Positions 16,377 to 23,876 of a stretch of 55,498 nt of DNA are shown piece after piece. Each line of letters begins with the position of its first letter. The stretch's first letter is position 1. This stretch comes from Candidatus Saccharimonadota bacterium. GTDB lineage: Bacteria; Patescibacteriota; Saccharimonadia; Saccharimonadales; Saccharimonadaceae. The translations under genes and the position numbers were made by a program. The stretch covers positions 1-55,498 of the forward strand of contig JAFYLZ010000001.1 of NCBI GenBank assembly GCA_017556795.1, written 5' to 3'. The notes under the pieces are model-generated. The model was not told the origin of the DNA. It made no database searches and saw only the letters and a program-made list of their open reading frames with translations.

Positions 16377-16724
16377 ATGAGAGTAAAACGCGGCGTGGCT
16401 GCTCACGCAAAACACAAGAAGATTTTAACCGCTGCAAAAGGCATGCAACATGCCCGCACCCGCAGCTTCCGTTTAGGTAAACAAGGTGTTATCAAGGCTC
16501 TTCGCTATTCTTACCGCGATCGTCGCAACAAGAAACGCGATCTCAGAGCTCTCTGGATCACCCGTATCAATAATGCCTCTCGCAATCTCGGAATCTCTTA
16601 TTCTCAATTGATTGCCGGCATGAAAGCTAAGAACATCAATTTGGATCGCAAAGTCCTCGCTGACCTCGCTGTTAACAATCCAAAAGCTTTCGAACAAATC
16701 GTTAACATGGTAAAGGAGAAATAA
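16377..16724 (+). CDS. rplT: 50S ribosomal protein bL20
   Basis: 115 residues with typical bL20 features: the basic N-terminal extension M-R-V-K-R-G-V-A-A, then [11 protein letters not shown] and [10 protein letters not shown]. An early 23S rRNA assembly protein that often represses its own operon; no leader element for this is obvious here. Stop is 1 nt before the rpmB start. Confidence 0.96.
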   Translation: MRVKRGVAAHAKHKKILTAAKGMQHARTRSFRLGKQGVIKALRYSYRDRRNKKRDLRALWITRINNASRNLGISYSQLIAGMKAKNINLDRKVLADLAVNNPKAFEQIVNMVKEK

Positions 16725-16725
16725 T

Positions 16726-16935
16726 ATGGCTATCTGTGAAGTTACCGGAAAAGGCAAAATGTATGGCCACAATGTTTCATTCTCCCAGCGCCATACTCGC
16801 AAAGTTTTCAAACCAAACGTTTCCAAGAAAACCTTGGTCATCAACGGCCAAAAAGTTAAATGCAACGTTTCCGCCTCTGCTCTTCGTACTTTGAAGAAAA
16901 AAGGCTTGATTGAATCAAAGAAAACCAGCAAATAA
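16726..16935 (+). CDS. rpmB: 50S ribosomal protein bL28
   Basis: 69 residues. Opens with A-I-C-E-V-T-G-K and contains N-V-S-F-S-Q-R-H-T-R-K-V-F-K-P-N, the bL28 core. The family often carries CxxC zinc pairs; only single cysteines are seen here (residues 4 and 46), so this is probably a zinc-free form. Its place at the end of the infC operon differs from the usual rpmB-rpmG arrangement. A terminator follows at 16951. Confidence 0.9.
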   Translation: MAICEVTGKGKMYGHNVSFSQRHTRKVFKPNVSKKTLVINGQKVKCNVSASALRTLKKKGLIESKKTSK

Positions 16936-16950
16936 CAACAAAATCAAAAA

Positions 16951-16975
16951 GCCACCCCGTGAAGGGTGGTTTTTT
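16951..16975 (+). terminator. Terminator of infC operon
   Basis: CCACCC/GGGTGG stem with a CGTGAA loop and a run of six or seven T, 16 nt after the rpmB stop. It faces the 3' end of rnpB, which converges at 16981. Confidence 0.85.
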
Positions 16976-16980
16976 GATAA

Positions 16981-17304
16981 CGAGCTCTCAGTAAGCCGGG
17001 TTCTGTAGCCAAAAGGCCGACAATCATCTATCTAGGCCATAGATTGCTCCATGGCTCGAGCGGTAAGCGTGCGTCCTCGAGTCAAGGCTAATAGCACTCC
17101 TTGCAACCGGTAGGGTTTGCCGCCAGAGCGTATCGCTACACCCTGCTGTGGGCTCTTACCCCACTCTTTTCACCATCACCCCGAAGGGCAGTTTTGTTTC
17201 TGTGGTACTTTCCCTATTCTTACGAACGGTCGCCGTTAGCGACTACCGTACTCTGTGTTGCCCGGACTTTCCTCTTTAAAAAGCGATTGTCTTTCGAGCT
17301 CCCC
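16981..17304 (-). ncRNA. rnpB: RNase P RNA
   Basis: About 324 nt. On the minus strand it holds the universal GAGGAAAGTCCGGGC near the 5' end, a central region with GGTAAGAGCCCACAGC-type sequence, and the 3' part with ACAGAACCCGGCTTA. The ends GAGCTC (17296-17301) and GAGCTC (16982-16987) pair as helix P1. This is the catalytic RNA that trims tRNA 5' leaders. Its 5' end touches the stop codon of the upstream Nudix-RNase H gene, so its promoter must lie inside that gene's 3' end or it is cut from that message. Confidence 0.95.
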
Positions 17305-18185
17305 TATATATTATCATATTCGTCGCGATTTTTTAATACCCTATCAATCGCGAGATTGGCCTCTTTATCAGCGGCCGCATTCTGCAACCTCGGGACATGC
17401 GTAAAGACCGCCACATCAAACTGTTTGAGTAACTCCTTGATCTCTTTATTAATCGCCTGGATATCCTCATTCTTTACCTTAAAGATCCCGTTCATCTGGT
17501 TCACCACCATCAAGCTATCAGAGACAAACCGGACCGACTTAAAGCCAAGCCCAATTGCCTGCTCAATCCCCTCTTTAAGCGCATAATACTCGGCCACGCG
17601 TGAGGTTGCAAAGCCGATGAACTCGCCACCTCTCTTGATCAGCTGGCCGTCTTCGCCCACAATATAATAACCAATGCCGGCCGCCCCTGGGTTACCCCTA
17701 GACGAACCGTCCACATATACCGTCGCCGAGTTGACTGCGCTGCGCACGTCACCCTTACGGTCGGCGCCAGATACCACGTGCTCGTCCTCAATCTCAAGCA
17801 CTGACATCGTCGCCGCATCGAGCTTGATCCCGCTACCAACGTAGTCTTTCAAGAATTTATAGGCCGAATAGCGATCTCGCGGCTCCGGCTTAATCGCTTC
17901 TCCCCCTACCGACACATCATATACTATATATAAATTACTCAGCTGCGACGCTCCCTCTGGTGCGAGGAACGTAATGGCGTCCTTAATCTTAATCGAAGAC
18001 ACCGTAAGGCCAGCATATTCAGACAGCGTACGCACCATGGCCTCCTCTGGTTGTTCGCCAAAGGCAATCTTACCGGTAGGAAGCTCCCAAAAAACCGGGG
18101 CCTCACTACGACCACGGTACTTCTTAAACACCAACACTCCGTTGGCGTTACGAATAATTCCTACAACTCGAATTCGTTGTTTCAT
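17304..18185 (-). CDS. Nudix-like domain fused to RNase H type I
   Basis: 293 residues. The N-terminal half (about 1-125) is a Nudix fold whose signature is degenerate: G38, E44, R52, E56 and G59 fit, but the E after R52 is Thr53 and the second E of the E-E pair is Tyr57. The C-terminal half (about 145-285) is RNase HI-like with Y-V-D-G-S-S-R-G-N-P-G, E in A-E-Y-Y-A-L, S-D-S and a final D-K-E-A-N aspartate, so the four acidic catalytic residues are present. It probably cuts RNA in RNA:DNA hybrids; the Nudix part may only bind nucleotides. Translation may be controlled by a structured 150 nt leader. Confidence 0.85.
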   Translation of the reverse strand: MKQRIRVVGIIRNANGVLVFKKYRGRSEAPVFWELPTGKIAFGEQPEEAMVRTLSEYAGLTVSSIKIKDAITFLAPEGASQLSNLYIVYDVSVGGEAIKPEPRDRYSAYKFLKDYVGSGIKLDAATMSVLEIEDEHVVSGADRKGDVRSAVNSATVYVDGSSRGNPGAAGIGYYIVGEDGQLIKRGGEFIGFATSRVAEYYALKEGIEQAIGLGFKSVRFVSDSLMVVNQMNGIFKVKNEDIQAINKEIKELLKQFDVAVFTHVPRLQNAAADKEANLAIDRVLKNRDEYDNI

Positions 18186-18336
18186 CTTTTCCCACCGTTT
18201 AGTCTCGGACCCTACCAGCCTGTTTTCCCCGTAATATATACAAGGTGGGTAAAATCTTATGCGAAACTCCCACGGGAGTTTGCCACGAAATCCCTAAAAC
18301 ATGATTATTCAGGAAAATCATGTCGCCGATAGGGCT
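18186..18336 (-). promoter_or_regulatory. Structured 5' leader of the Nudix-RNase H gene
   Basis: About 150 nt between a TGCTATAAT -10 and the ATG. Hairpin 1: CCCTA/TAGGG (18292-18296 with 18330-18334) around a perfect 8 bp stem (18299-18306 with 18316-18323). Hairpin 2: perfect 7 bp with a CACG loop (18264-18281). CCCACC of the RNA (complement of 18244-18249) can pair with the GGTGGG (complement of 18191-18196) that lies just before the start codon. This looks like a cis-regulatory RNA; no known class recognised. Confidence 0.45.
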
Positions 18337-18342
18337 ACTTTT

Positions 18343-18351
18343 ATTATAGCA
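18343..18351 (-). promoter_or_regulatory. Extended -10 promoter for the leader
   Basis: TG-C-TATAAT on the minus strand with the hexamer at 18343-18348. No good -35; extended -10 promoters can work without one. Confidence 0.55.
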
Positions 18352-18354
18352 CAG

Positions 18355-18972
18355 CTAGAATAGTCCACCCGTAATCATTACAAAGAAATCAATCACGCCA
18401 TTAACGCCATTAACCATGATGTTCGAGAACAAACTGCCACCTACCAAGATCAACAGATATACCAGGAAAATCCCATAGGTTTCCATTGGCTCCAAAATCC
18501 TCCTCACGCCATCTGGCGCAATTGCATAAAGCAGCCTCGAACCATCTAGTGGCGGAATCGGCAACAGGTTAAAAATCATAAAGCCAAGGTTAATATGCAC
18601 AAACTGCACCGCAATATCGCTATAACCGCCAAACCTAAACACCAAGAACCCAATAAAAGCCAAGATAAAGTTCATTAGTGGCCCAGCCAGCGCCACCAGT
18701 GCCATGCCCCACTCTTTGCCCTTCAAATTACGAGAGTTCACCGGCACTGGTTTTGCCCCACCAAACACCGGTGCATTCATAAAATACAGCATCATTGGGA
18801 GCAGTACAGACATAAACGGATCCAGATGTTTCAAAGGGTTCAAAGTTAGACGTCCATCTTCTTTGGCCGTCGTATCCCCTAGCCAGTACGCCACCAACCC
18901 ATGCGACAGTTCATGCAGAACCATCGAAAAAAGAATGATAACAAGGGTAATTACCGCACCCGCAATATTCAT
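18355..18972 (-). CDS. M50-family site-2 protease-like membrane metalloprotease
   Basis: 205 residues, mostly membrane segments. The zinc motif H-E-L-S-H lies in the first helix region (about residues 20-24) and the third ligand motif N-L-L-P-I-P-P-L-D-G-S-R near 135-146. This is the short M50B form without a PDZ domain. Such enzymes cut membrane proteins inside the bilayer, often in signalling. It starts 1 nt after the next upstream gene ends, so it is co-transcribed with it. Confidence 0.88.
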   Translation of the reverse strand: MNIAGAVITLVIILFSMVLHELSHGLVAYWLGDTTAKEDGRLTLNPLKHLDPFMSVLLPMMLYFMNAPVFGGAKPVPVNSRNLKGKEWGMALVALAGPLMNFILAFIGFLVFRFGGYSDIAVQFVHINLGFMIFNLLPIPPLDGSRLLYAIAPDGVRRILEPMETYGIFLVYLLILVGGSLFSNIMVNGVNGVIDFFVMITGGLF

Positions 18973-18973
18973 C

Positions 18974-19423
18974 TTAGTTTAAGACTACCACTTCCCTGGT
19001 AGCTGGCAAAGCGTCAACGCTCTTTACTTTGAGTTTCTTGTCCACGCGGGCAGTAAGTTTAAGTTCTGCCACCATACCATCAACGTTGCCCATTGCTACG
19101 ACGAGCTTTGGCTCAACTTCGCGCACTGCACGCACCGAAGAGGTACAAAGAATATCAGAAACGCCAAGATCATCGAGGCCTTCTTCAATGCCGTCAATAA
19201 TACCAACATGCACGCCACCGACTTCTACGTCGTAGATCGTCTTGCCGCTTTCAGTAGCAATACCACGAATCGTTGCCTCACCGATCTCAAATTCGCCTGG
19301 GCCAGTAATCTTACCAATCTCTAGACCAGCATCAATCACAGCATCAGCGATGTTAAAAGTAATCGCACTCTTCTTGGTGATAATGGTAATTTCGTCTTGA
19401 TTTTTGCTTTCGATATCAAACAT
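18974..19423 (-). CDS. Degenerate metallo-beta-lactamase-like protein
   Basis: 149 residues, predicted all beta/alpha. The segment G-P-G-E-F-E-I-G-E-A-T-I-R-G-I followed by G-K-T-I-Y-D-V-E-V-G-G-V-H-V-G resembles the middle of small MBL-fold hydrolases common in CPR genomes, but the H-x-H-x-D-H zinc site is missing. The family assignment is tentative and catalytic activity unlikely. Preceded by AAGGAG and lying 11 nt after the HTH gene, within the same operon. Confidence 0.55.
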   Translation of the reverse strand: MFDIESKNQDEITIITKKSAITFNIADAVIDAGLEIGKITGPGEFEIGEATIRGIATESGKTIYDVEVGGVHVGIIDGIEEGLDDLGVSDILCTSSVRAVREVEPKLVVAMGNVDGMVAELKLTARVDKKLKVKSVDALPATREVVVLN

Positions 19424-19434
19424 GGCTTGCTCCT

Positions 19435-20037
19435 TTATTTAATAATTCCATCTGGGTCAACGATTTCGGCAATCTCCATCTCTAGCACATCCAAGATGAA
19501 CCTGTCGCGTACGCTCTTTCGATAAATGAAATCGTCGCTTGAAATGATTGCGTAGTTGAGTGGTTTGCCTTGACGCTTTTCAATAACTTCAGCCCACCTG
19601 GATAACTTTTTTGTCTTGTCGTCGCCAATAATTAACAAATCGAGTCCATCTTGTCCAGGCAAACGGTTCGTTACGACCAGGCCGCGCAAATATTTTTTCA
19701 CTGGGCGAACATATTCTTCCCAAGTGCTTTCTTTGACGTCTTTATCTCTGGCCAAATCAACTTTTTTCGAGAAAATATCCATCATTGGACGATAAAAAGG
19801 ATGCTTTGCATTCGCAGAATAGTACACTTTGTTATCAAAAGTTTCGTTTTTGATAATTCCAATACTCTCAAGATTCAGAAGTTCACGACGTACGGAATTA
19901 ATTTGTTCTTCAATTACCCGTGTCATTTCACGCACATAGAATGATTTTCCCGGATTTTCGAAAAACAATCTTAGTAGTTTTGCTCGGGTCTTGGATCCGA
20001 ACAGCTTTTCTACCGGCGTGCTATCTTCTTTGCTCAT
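19435..20037 (-). CDS. Winged-helix regulator with C-terminal nucleotidyltransferase-like domain
   Basis: 200 residues. Residues 10-80 form an ArsR-like winged helix (S-K-T-R-A-K-L-L-R-L-F-F ... F-Y-V-R-E-M-T-R ... N-S-V-R-R-E-L-L-N-L-E). Residues 105-195 contain G-L-V-V-T-N-R ... D-L-L-I-I-G-D-D, similar to the MNT-type domain often found behind such HTHs in CPR. The catalytic G-S motif is not clear, so it may be a sensing domain. It overlaps miaA by 17 nt. Target genes unknown. Confidence 0.7.
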   Translation of the reverse strand: MSKEDSTPVEKLFGSKTRAKLLRLFFENPGKSFYVREMTRVIEEQINSVRRELLNLESIGIIKNETFDNKVYYSANAKHPFYRPMMDIFSKKVDLARDKDVKESTWEEYVRPVKKYLRGLVVTNRLPGQDGLDLLIIGDDKTKKLSRWAEVIEKRQGKPLNYAIISSDDFIYRKSVRDRFILDVLEMEIAEIVDPDGIIK

Positions 20038-20827
20038 CTTGTATATATTTTAGCACGTATGGATAAATTTTTTCAAGCGGCAGCCAAATTATTTCCGGAG
20101 TACGTTTAAACCATGTCATTTGACGCTTAGCTAAATGCCAATCATCGTACACAAAAAGTTCCTTTGCGCGTTCCAAGCTAATCTTTCCCTCCATATATTG
20201 CCAAGCAAATTGATAGATATTGCTCTTCATCGCCTGGGAGTCCCAGCCGTATTTAGTAACGAGTCTCTTGGTTTCTTCGTAAAGTTCCGGACAAAACATT
20301 TGTTCAGCCCTCAACCTCAGTCTCTCTCTTAAAACCTCTGGTTCAGTCTTTACGCCAATCAGTAAATAATTTGAACAGAGTTCCTTGCGATCCGTCATTT
20401 CCTTTTCATTGTCTTTGCGATGATGCGGGTTCACGGCACTTCTTTCGCCGCCCTCCGGACCAAATTGATAATCATAAACCAAAGCGTCGATATAGAGCCC
20501 CGTTCCCCCAGCGATAATCGGTACATGCCCCCGCGCCTGAATCTCAGCAATCTTCTCCTCGGCATACTTCTTAAAGTCTGCTACGGTAAAACGCTCCCCT
20601 GGCTCTACCAAGTCAATGCCAAAATGCGGCACACCGTCTTGCTCTTCTAGAGACGGTTTAGCGGTGCCGATGTCCATTCCCTTGTAAATCGCACGTGAAT
20701 CCGCCGAAATAATCTCGCCACCAATCGCTTTGGCGATTTTAATCGACACCCCAGTCTTGCCCGAACCGGTCGGGCCAAGAATCACAATTGTCTTATTGAA
20801 GTTGTTGGAGGTAGTTTCCGAGCTCAT
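20021..20827 (-). CDS. miaA: tRNA dimethylallyltransferase
   Basis: 268 residues, shorter than the usual 300-310. MiaA adds a dimethylallyl group to A37 of tRNAs that read UNN codons. The P-loop G-P-T-G-S-G-K-T and the substrate motif D-S-R-A-I-Y-K-G-M-D-I-G-T-A-K-P are intact, as are I-A-G-G-T-G-L-Y and the C-terminal K-R-Q-M-T-W-F-K-R motif; shortening is in the insert domain. It overlaps thrS by 35 nt and the HTH gene by 17 nt, a tightly packed operon. Confidence 0.93.
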   Translation of the reverse strand: MSSETTSNNFNKTIVILGPTGSGKTGVSIKIAKAIGGEIISADSRAIYKGMDIGTAKPSLEEQDGVPHFGIDLVEPGERFTVADFKKYAEEKIAEIQARGHVPIIAGGTGLYIDALVYDYQFGPEGGERSAVNPHHRKDNEKEMTDRKELCSNYLLIGVKTEPEVLRERLRLRAEQMFCPELYEETKRLVTKYGWDSQAMKSNIYQFAWQYMEGKISLERAKELFVYDDWHLAKRQMTWFKRTPEIIWLPLEKIYPYVLKYIQDEQRR

Positions 20828-22550
20828 CTAGTTTCACTTTCTCCTCCTTATCGCGTAGTCTCACCGACACCTCACCGGCTTCTGCATCTTTTGGACCAAC
20901 AATCAAAACTGCAGGAATCTTTAGCTCTGTTGCACGCTTAATCTTCTTACCGAGCGAGTCGGTCGAGTCATCAATCGAGTAACGCAAAGCATTGTTTCTG
21001 ATTGGATCATCAAGCACCACCGAGTCAAGCACCTCTTTAATCTTGCCAACATATTCGCTAGTTTGTTCGTTCACGGTTACAATGCGTACCTGTTCTGGCG
21101 CACACCAGAATGGGAACCAGCCAGCCGTATGCTCAATAAACACGCTCATAAAGCGCTCAAGAGAACCCACCAAAGCACAGTGAATCATAATTGGGGTTTT
21201 CTTGGTGCCGTCAGCGGCCGTATACTCGAGGCCAAAACGCTCAGGCATTGCATAGTCGAGCTGGACCGTAGCAAGCTGCCATTCGCGTCCCAAAGCATCC
21301 TCAGCCATGAAGTCCATCTTTGGGCCATACATAGCGGCTTCGCCCATGCCAATAGAATATTCCATGTTAAACTTCTCAGCCATCTTTTGAATCGAATTCT
21401 GAGCTTTCTCCCACATTGCAGCGTCACCGATGTAGCCATCGCCGTCGTCACGGAATGAGAGGCGGAGCCTGAGCTTCATATTGATACGAGCGTACAAATC
21501 TTTAGCTGATTCGATCAATTCACCAAACACGCCCTCAACCTGTTCATCAGTACAGAACACGTGTGAATCATCTTGGGTAATTGAACGTACACGAGAGAGA
21601 CCACCGAGCTCACCTTTGCGCTCATCGCGATAAACCATCGTCGTCTCAAGATACTTGATTGGAAGCTCTTTGTAAGAGCGTGGCACGCTAGCAAAGATCT
21701 GGCTGTGGTGTGGGCAGCTCACTGGTTTTACGGCGAGTTCATCACCTGATTCCGAGCTCACGAAACGGAGCAATTCTGGGAATTTCTCAAAATGGCCAGA
21801 GGTCTTATAGAGGTCAATATTGGCAATGTGTGGAATACAGACCTTTTTGTAACCACAGCGCAAGCGATAACCCTGAGTAAAATCATTGATCAAATCACGT
21901 AGCAAAGTACCGCGTGGAGTAAAGAGTGGCAAACCGGCACCAACCAAATCTGAGAAGCAGAACAAATCAAGCTCCTTACCCAGTTTGCGGTGATCACGCG
22001 CCTTAGCCTCTTCCTGTTGTTTCAGATAAGCGTCAAGCTCTTCCTCGGTGTCAAAGGCCACGCCATAGATACGAGTGAGCATCTCGCGCTTCTCGTCGCC
22101 GCGCCAGTAAGCACCAGCTACGCGGATTAGTTTAAACGCGCCAATTTCTTTCATCGATTCAACATGTGGACCCTTACAAAGGTCAGCGAAAAGCACCTTG
22201 CCGTCTGGGGTGACCATGTCATAGAAAGAAATTTGTTCACCTTCTGGAAGATCATTGATGAGTTCAACCTTATACTTTTGGCTGTTCTCTTTAGCCCAAG
22301 CGAGCGCATTCTCGCGGGATTCTTCCCTGCGCACCATCTTGCATCCCTGTGCAATGATGCCGCGCATCTTTTTCTCGATCTTAGCTAAATCAGCATCAGA
22401 AACTTTGGTATCACCGAAGTCGATATCGTAGTAAAAGCCGTTATCAATCGAAGGACCAACACCAAATGTTGTTGTAGGATAAAGCTCCCGCACTGCAGCT
22501 GCAAGTACATGACTTAGAGTATGTCGCATTTTGTTGATATTATTGTCCAT
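20793..22550 (-). CDS. thrS: Threonyl-tRNA synthetase without TGS domain
   Basis: 585 residues against about 640 for full-length enzymes. It opens directly in the editing domain (M-R-H-T-L-S-H-V-L-A-A-A-V), so the N-terminal TGS domain is missing. The editing site, motif 2 (S-R-V-R-S-I-T-Q-D-D-S-H), motif 3 and the anticodon-binding domain (from Q-V-R-I-V-T-V) are present. It charges tRNA-Thr and clears Ser-tRNA-Thr. Heads the thrS-miaA-HTH-MBL-M50 operon. No T-box precedes it. Confidence 0.95.
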   Translation of the reverse strand: MDNNINKMRHTLSHVLAAAVRELYPTTTFGVGPSIDNGFYYDIDFGDTKVSDADLAKIEKKMRGIIAQGCKMVRREESRENALAWAKENSQKYKVELINDLPEGEQISFYDMVTPDGKVLFADLCKGPHVESMKEIGAFKLIRVAGAYWRGDEKREMLTRIYGVAFDTEEELDAYLKQQEEAKARDHRKLGKELDLFCFSDLVGAGLPLFTPRGTLLRDLINDFTQGYRLRCGYKKVCIPHIANIDLYKTSGHFEKFPELLRFVSSESGDELAVKPVSCPHHSQIFASVPRSYKELPIKYLETTMVYRDERKGELGGLSRVRSITQDDSHVFCTDEQVEGVFGELIESAKDLYARINMKLRLRLSFRDDGDGYIGDAAMWEKAQNSIQKMAEKFNMEYSIGMGEAAMYGPKMDFMAEDALGREWQLATVQLDYAMPERFGLEYTAADGTKKTPIMIHCALVGSLERFMSVFIEHTAGWFPFWCAPEQVRIVTVNEQTSEYVGKIKEVLDSVVLDDPIRNNALRYSIDDSTDSLGKKIKRATELKIPAVLIVGPKDAEAGEVSVRLRDKEEKVKLDELGNYLQQLQ

Positions 22551-22575
22551 GCTTTATCCTTTCTTTTATCTGCTC

Positions 22576-22604
22576 ATTATACCACAATCTCTATAATCTA
22601 GCAA
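22576..22604 (-). promoter_or_regulatory. thrS operon promoter
   Basis: TTGCTA (22599-22604), 17 nt, TATAAT (22576-22581), with TGG before the -10 (extended). Confidence 0.7.
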
Positions 22605-22615
22605 AAACTCCACCC

Positions 22616-22647
22616 CATAAAAAAGAGCCCTGCAAAAGCAGAGCTCT
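22616..22647 (-). terminator. Terminator, copy 1 of an identical 32 nt repeat
   Basis: Ten-position stem with one mismatch and an AAAA/TTTT loop, followed on the minus strand by six T. It ends the 22656 gene. The same 32 bases recur exactly at 25063-25094. Confidence 0.8.
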
Positions 22648-22655
22648 CATTGAGG

Positions 22656-23738
22656 TTAAATAAAGTCTTTTCCGTCCGTAATCCAATAATCTCTCATAAA
22701 ATCCCCAATAAAATCGGGGCGAGTTACGTCGCTAATGGCTTTCTCCCTACGCAGCTTGATAACAAACCGCTCGAAGTACTTGTCGTCTTTCGCAAGGCGA
22801 ATCCTGCCGTAGGCGTTAAAACTGGGCAATCCCACGTCAGCGACAACCAAAGCAATAACAAGCCCAGGCCTCCAACCAAATACGGCCAAACTAAGAAAGA
22901 AGGCTATCGCGCCAGCAATCAGGCTTTTTATAGCACTCATCAGGAATATCCGCTTTTTTGCCATACTTTCCGCCTCGAATCGAGCCGAATAGCTGTCTAT
23001 TCGCGAAAAGTACTTCCTGACTATTTTCTGATGCCGCCCGGTAGCTTCATTTTTCTTCTTTGAGTGATTAGCCTCACGCCTGCTAGTTACAGAGTTCGTC
23101 TTGTCTATTGCCTGGTCAACCTTTTGGATTAATTTCAGGCGCAACCTAAACATCCATTTTGGCTTCCAGCAAAAATATCTAATCAGAATGTTACAGACCC
23201 ATAAGAGGAAGAAAAAGGTTATCACGCACGACTCCTGTGCCCACGGTGACGGATTGTTCCACAATTGAAACCAAATTGTGAAAAGTGCAAGACCGCACCA
23301 TACGACTACCCCAGGAAACGGCACGATGTTGAGAGTTTCGAACTTCCATTCTGCCCTTATCTCTTCTCTCGCATCCTTCATTGGCATCGCGTGACGCATA
23401 ACGTATTCCTCCGGGTCTTCGAGGCCGTATTCATCGGCAATCTCTATATACTCGTTCGCTTTTGGCACAAGCCTCAAGAATGCCACTGGGATAAAACGCG
23501 TGCATAGCTGTGGGGGCGTCCAAGTTTTTCTCTCCTCTTCCTGCTTCTCCAACTCTTTCTGTCTTGCCTCCCGTTCTCTGGCTTCTCGTGCGATTTTCCT
23601 CTCATTTTCCCTCTGTTTCTTACCTAACACCTGGATCGTCTTCTTTTCGTCGACCCCGCCATTAAGTAATGTCAGCACGTCTCCGTATTCGAAGCCATGC
23701 TCGTTCGCAATCCTACTCGCTTCCTGTCCATAATTCAT
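22656..23738 (-). CDS. Paralogue 1 of four: IA-E-GF motif, coiled coil, four-span membrane protein
   Basis: 360 residues. Residues 5-40 hold a helical motif (A-S-R-I-A-N-E-H-G-F ... L-L-N-G-G-V ... K-K-T-I-Q-V-L) shared with three neighbouring genes. A charged coiled coil follows (about 40-70), and then a second, weaker copy of the motif (about 95-127). Two hydrophobic pairs (about 135-190 and 265-305) flank a basic stretch, W-K-P-K-W-M-F-R and R-R-E-A-N-H-S-K-K-K. I recognise no family. GAGGTG precedes the ATG by 6 nt, as in the paralogues. Confidence 0.7.
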   Translation of the reverse strand: MNYGQEASRIANEHGFEYGDVLTLLNGGVDEKKTIQVLGKKQRENERKIAREAREREARQKELEKQEEERKTWTPPQLCTRFIPVAFLRLVPKANEYIEIADEYGLEDPEEYVMRHAMPMKDAREEIRAEWKFETLNIVPFPGVVVWCGLALFTIWFQLWNNPSPWAQESCVITFFFLLWVCNILIRYFCWKPKWMFRLRLKLIQKVDQAIDKTNSVTSRREANHSKKKNEATGRHQKIVRKYFSRIDSYSARFEAESMAKKRIFLMSAIKSLIAGAIAFFLSLAVFGWRPGLVIALVVADVGLPSFNAYGRIRLAKDDKYFERFVIKLRREKAISDVTRPDFIGDFMRDYWITDGKDFI

Positions 23739-23808
23739 TCATATCACCTCAATTCATAAATTTAAGTTTCTATCTCGGTCAGACCAAAAAATCACCTCAA
23801 TCACTATA

Positions 23809-23837
23809 ATTATAGCATAAAAACTTCATTTTGTCCA
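23809..23837 (-). promoter_or_regulatory. Promoter of paralogue 1
   Basis: TGGACA (23832-23837), 17 nt ending in TGC, TATAAT (23809-23814). The 5' leader that follows contains AGATAGAAA-C-TTAAA, nearly repeated in the leader of paralogue 4. Confidence 0.65.
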
Positions 23838-23840
23838 ATG

Positions 23841-23866
23841 AAAAAGCCCTCGCTAACTGCGAGAGC
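23841..23866 (-). terminator. Terminator of paralogue 2
   Basis: Eight-position stem with one mismatch (GCTCTCGC/GCGAGGGC), 5 nt loop and TTTTT on the minus strand. Confidence 0.8.
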
Positions 23867-23876
23867 CTCTTCAAAT

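Noticed and set aside
22551-22655. T-box or other leader before thrS
   Set aside because: The promoter is only about 30 nt from the ATG; no room for a riboswitch.
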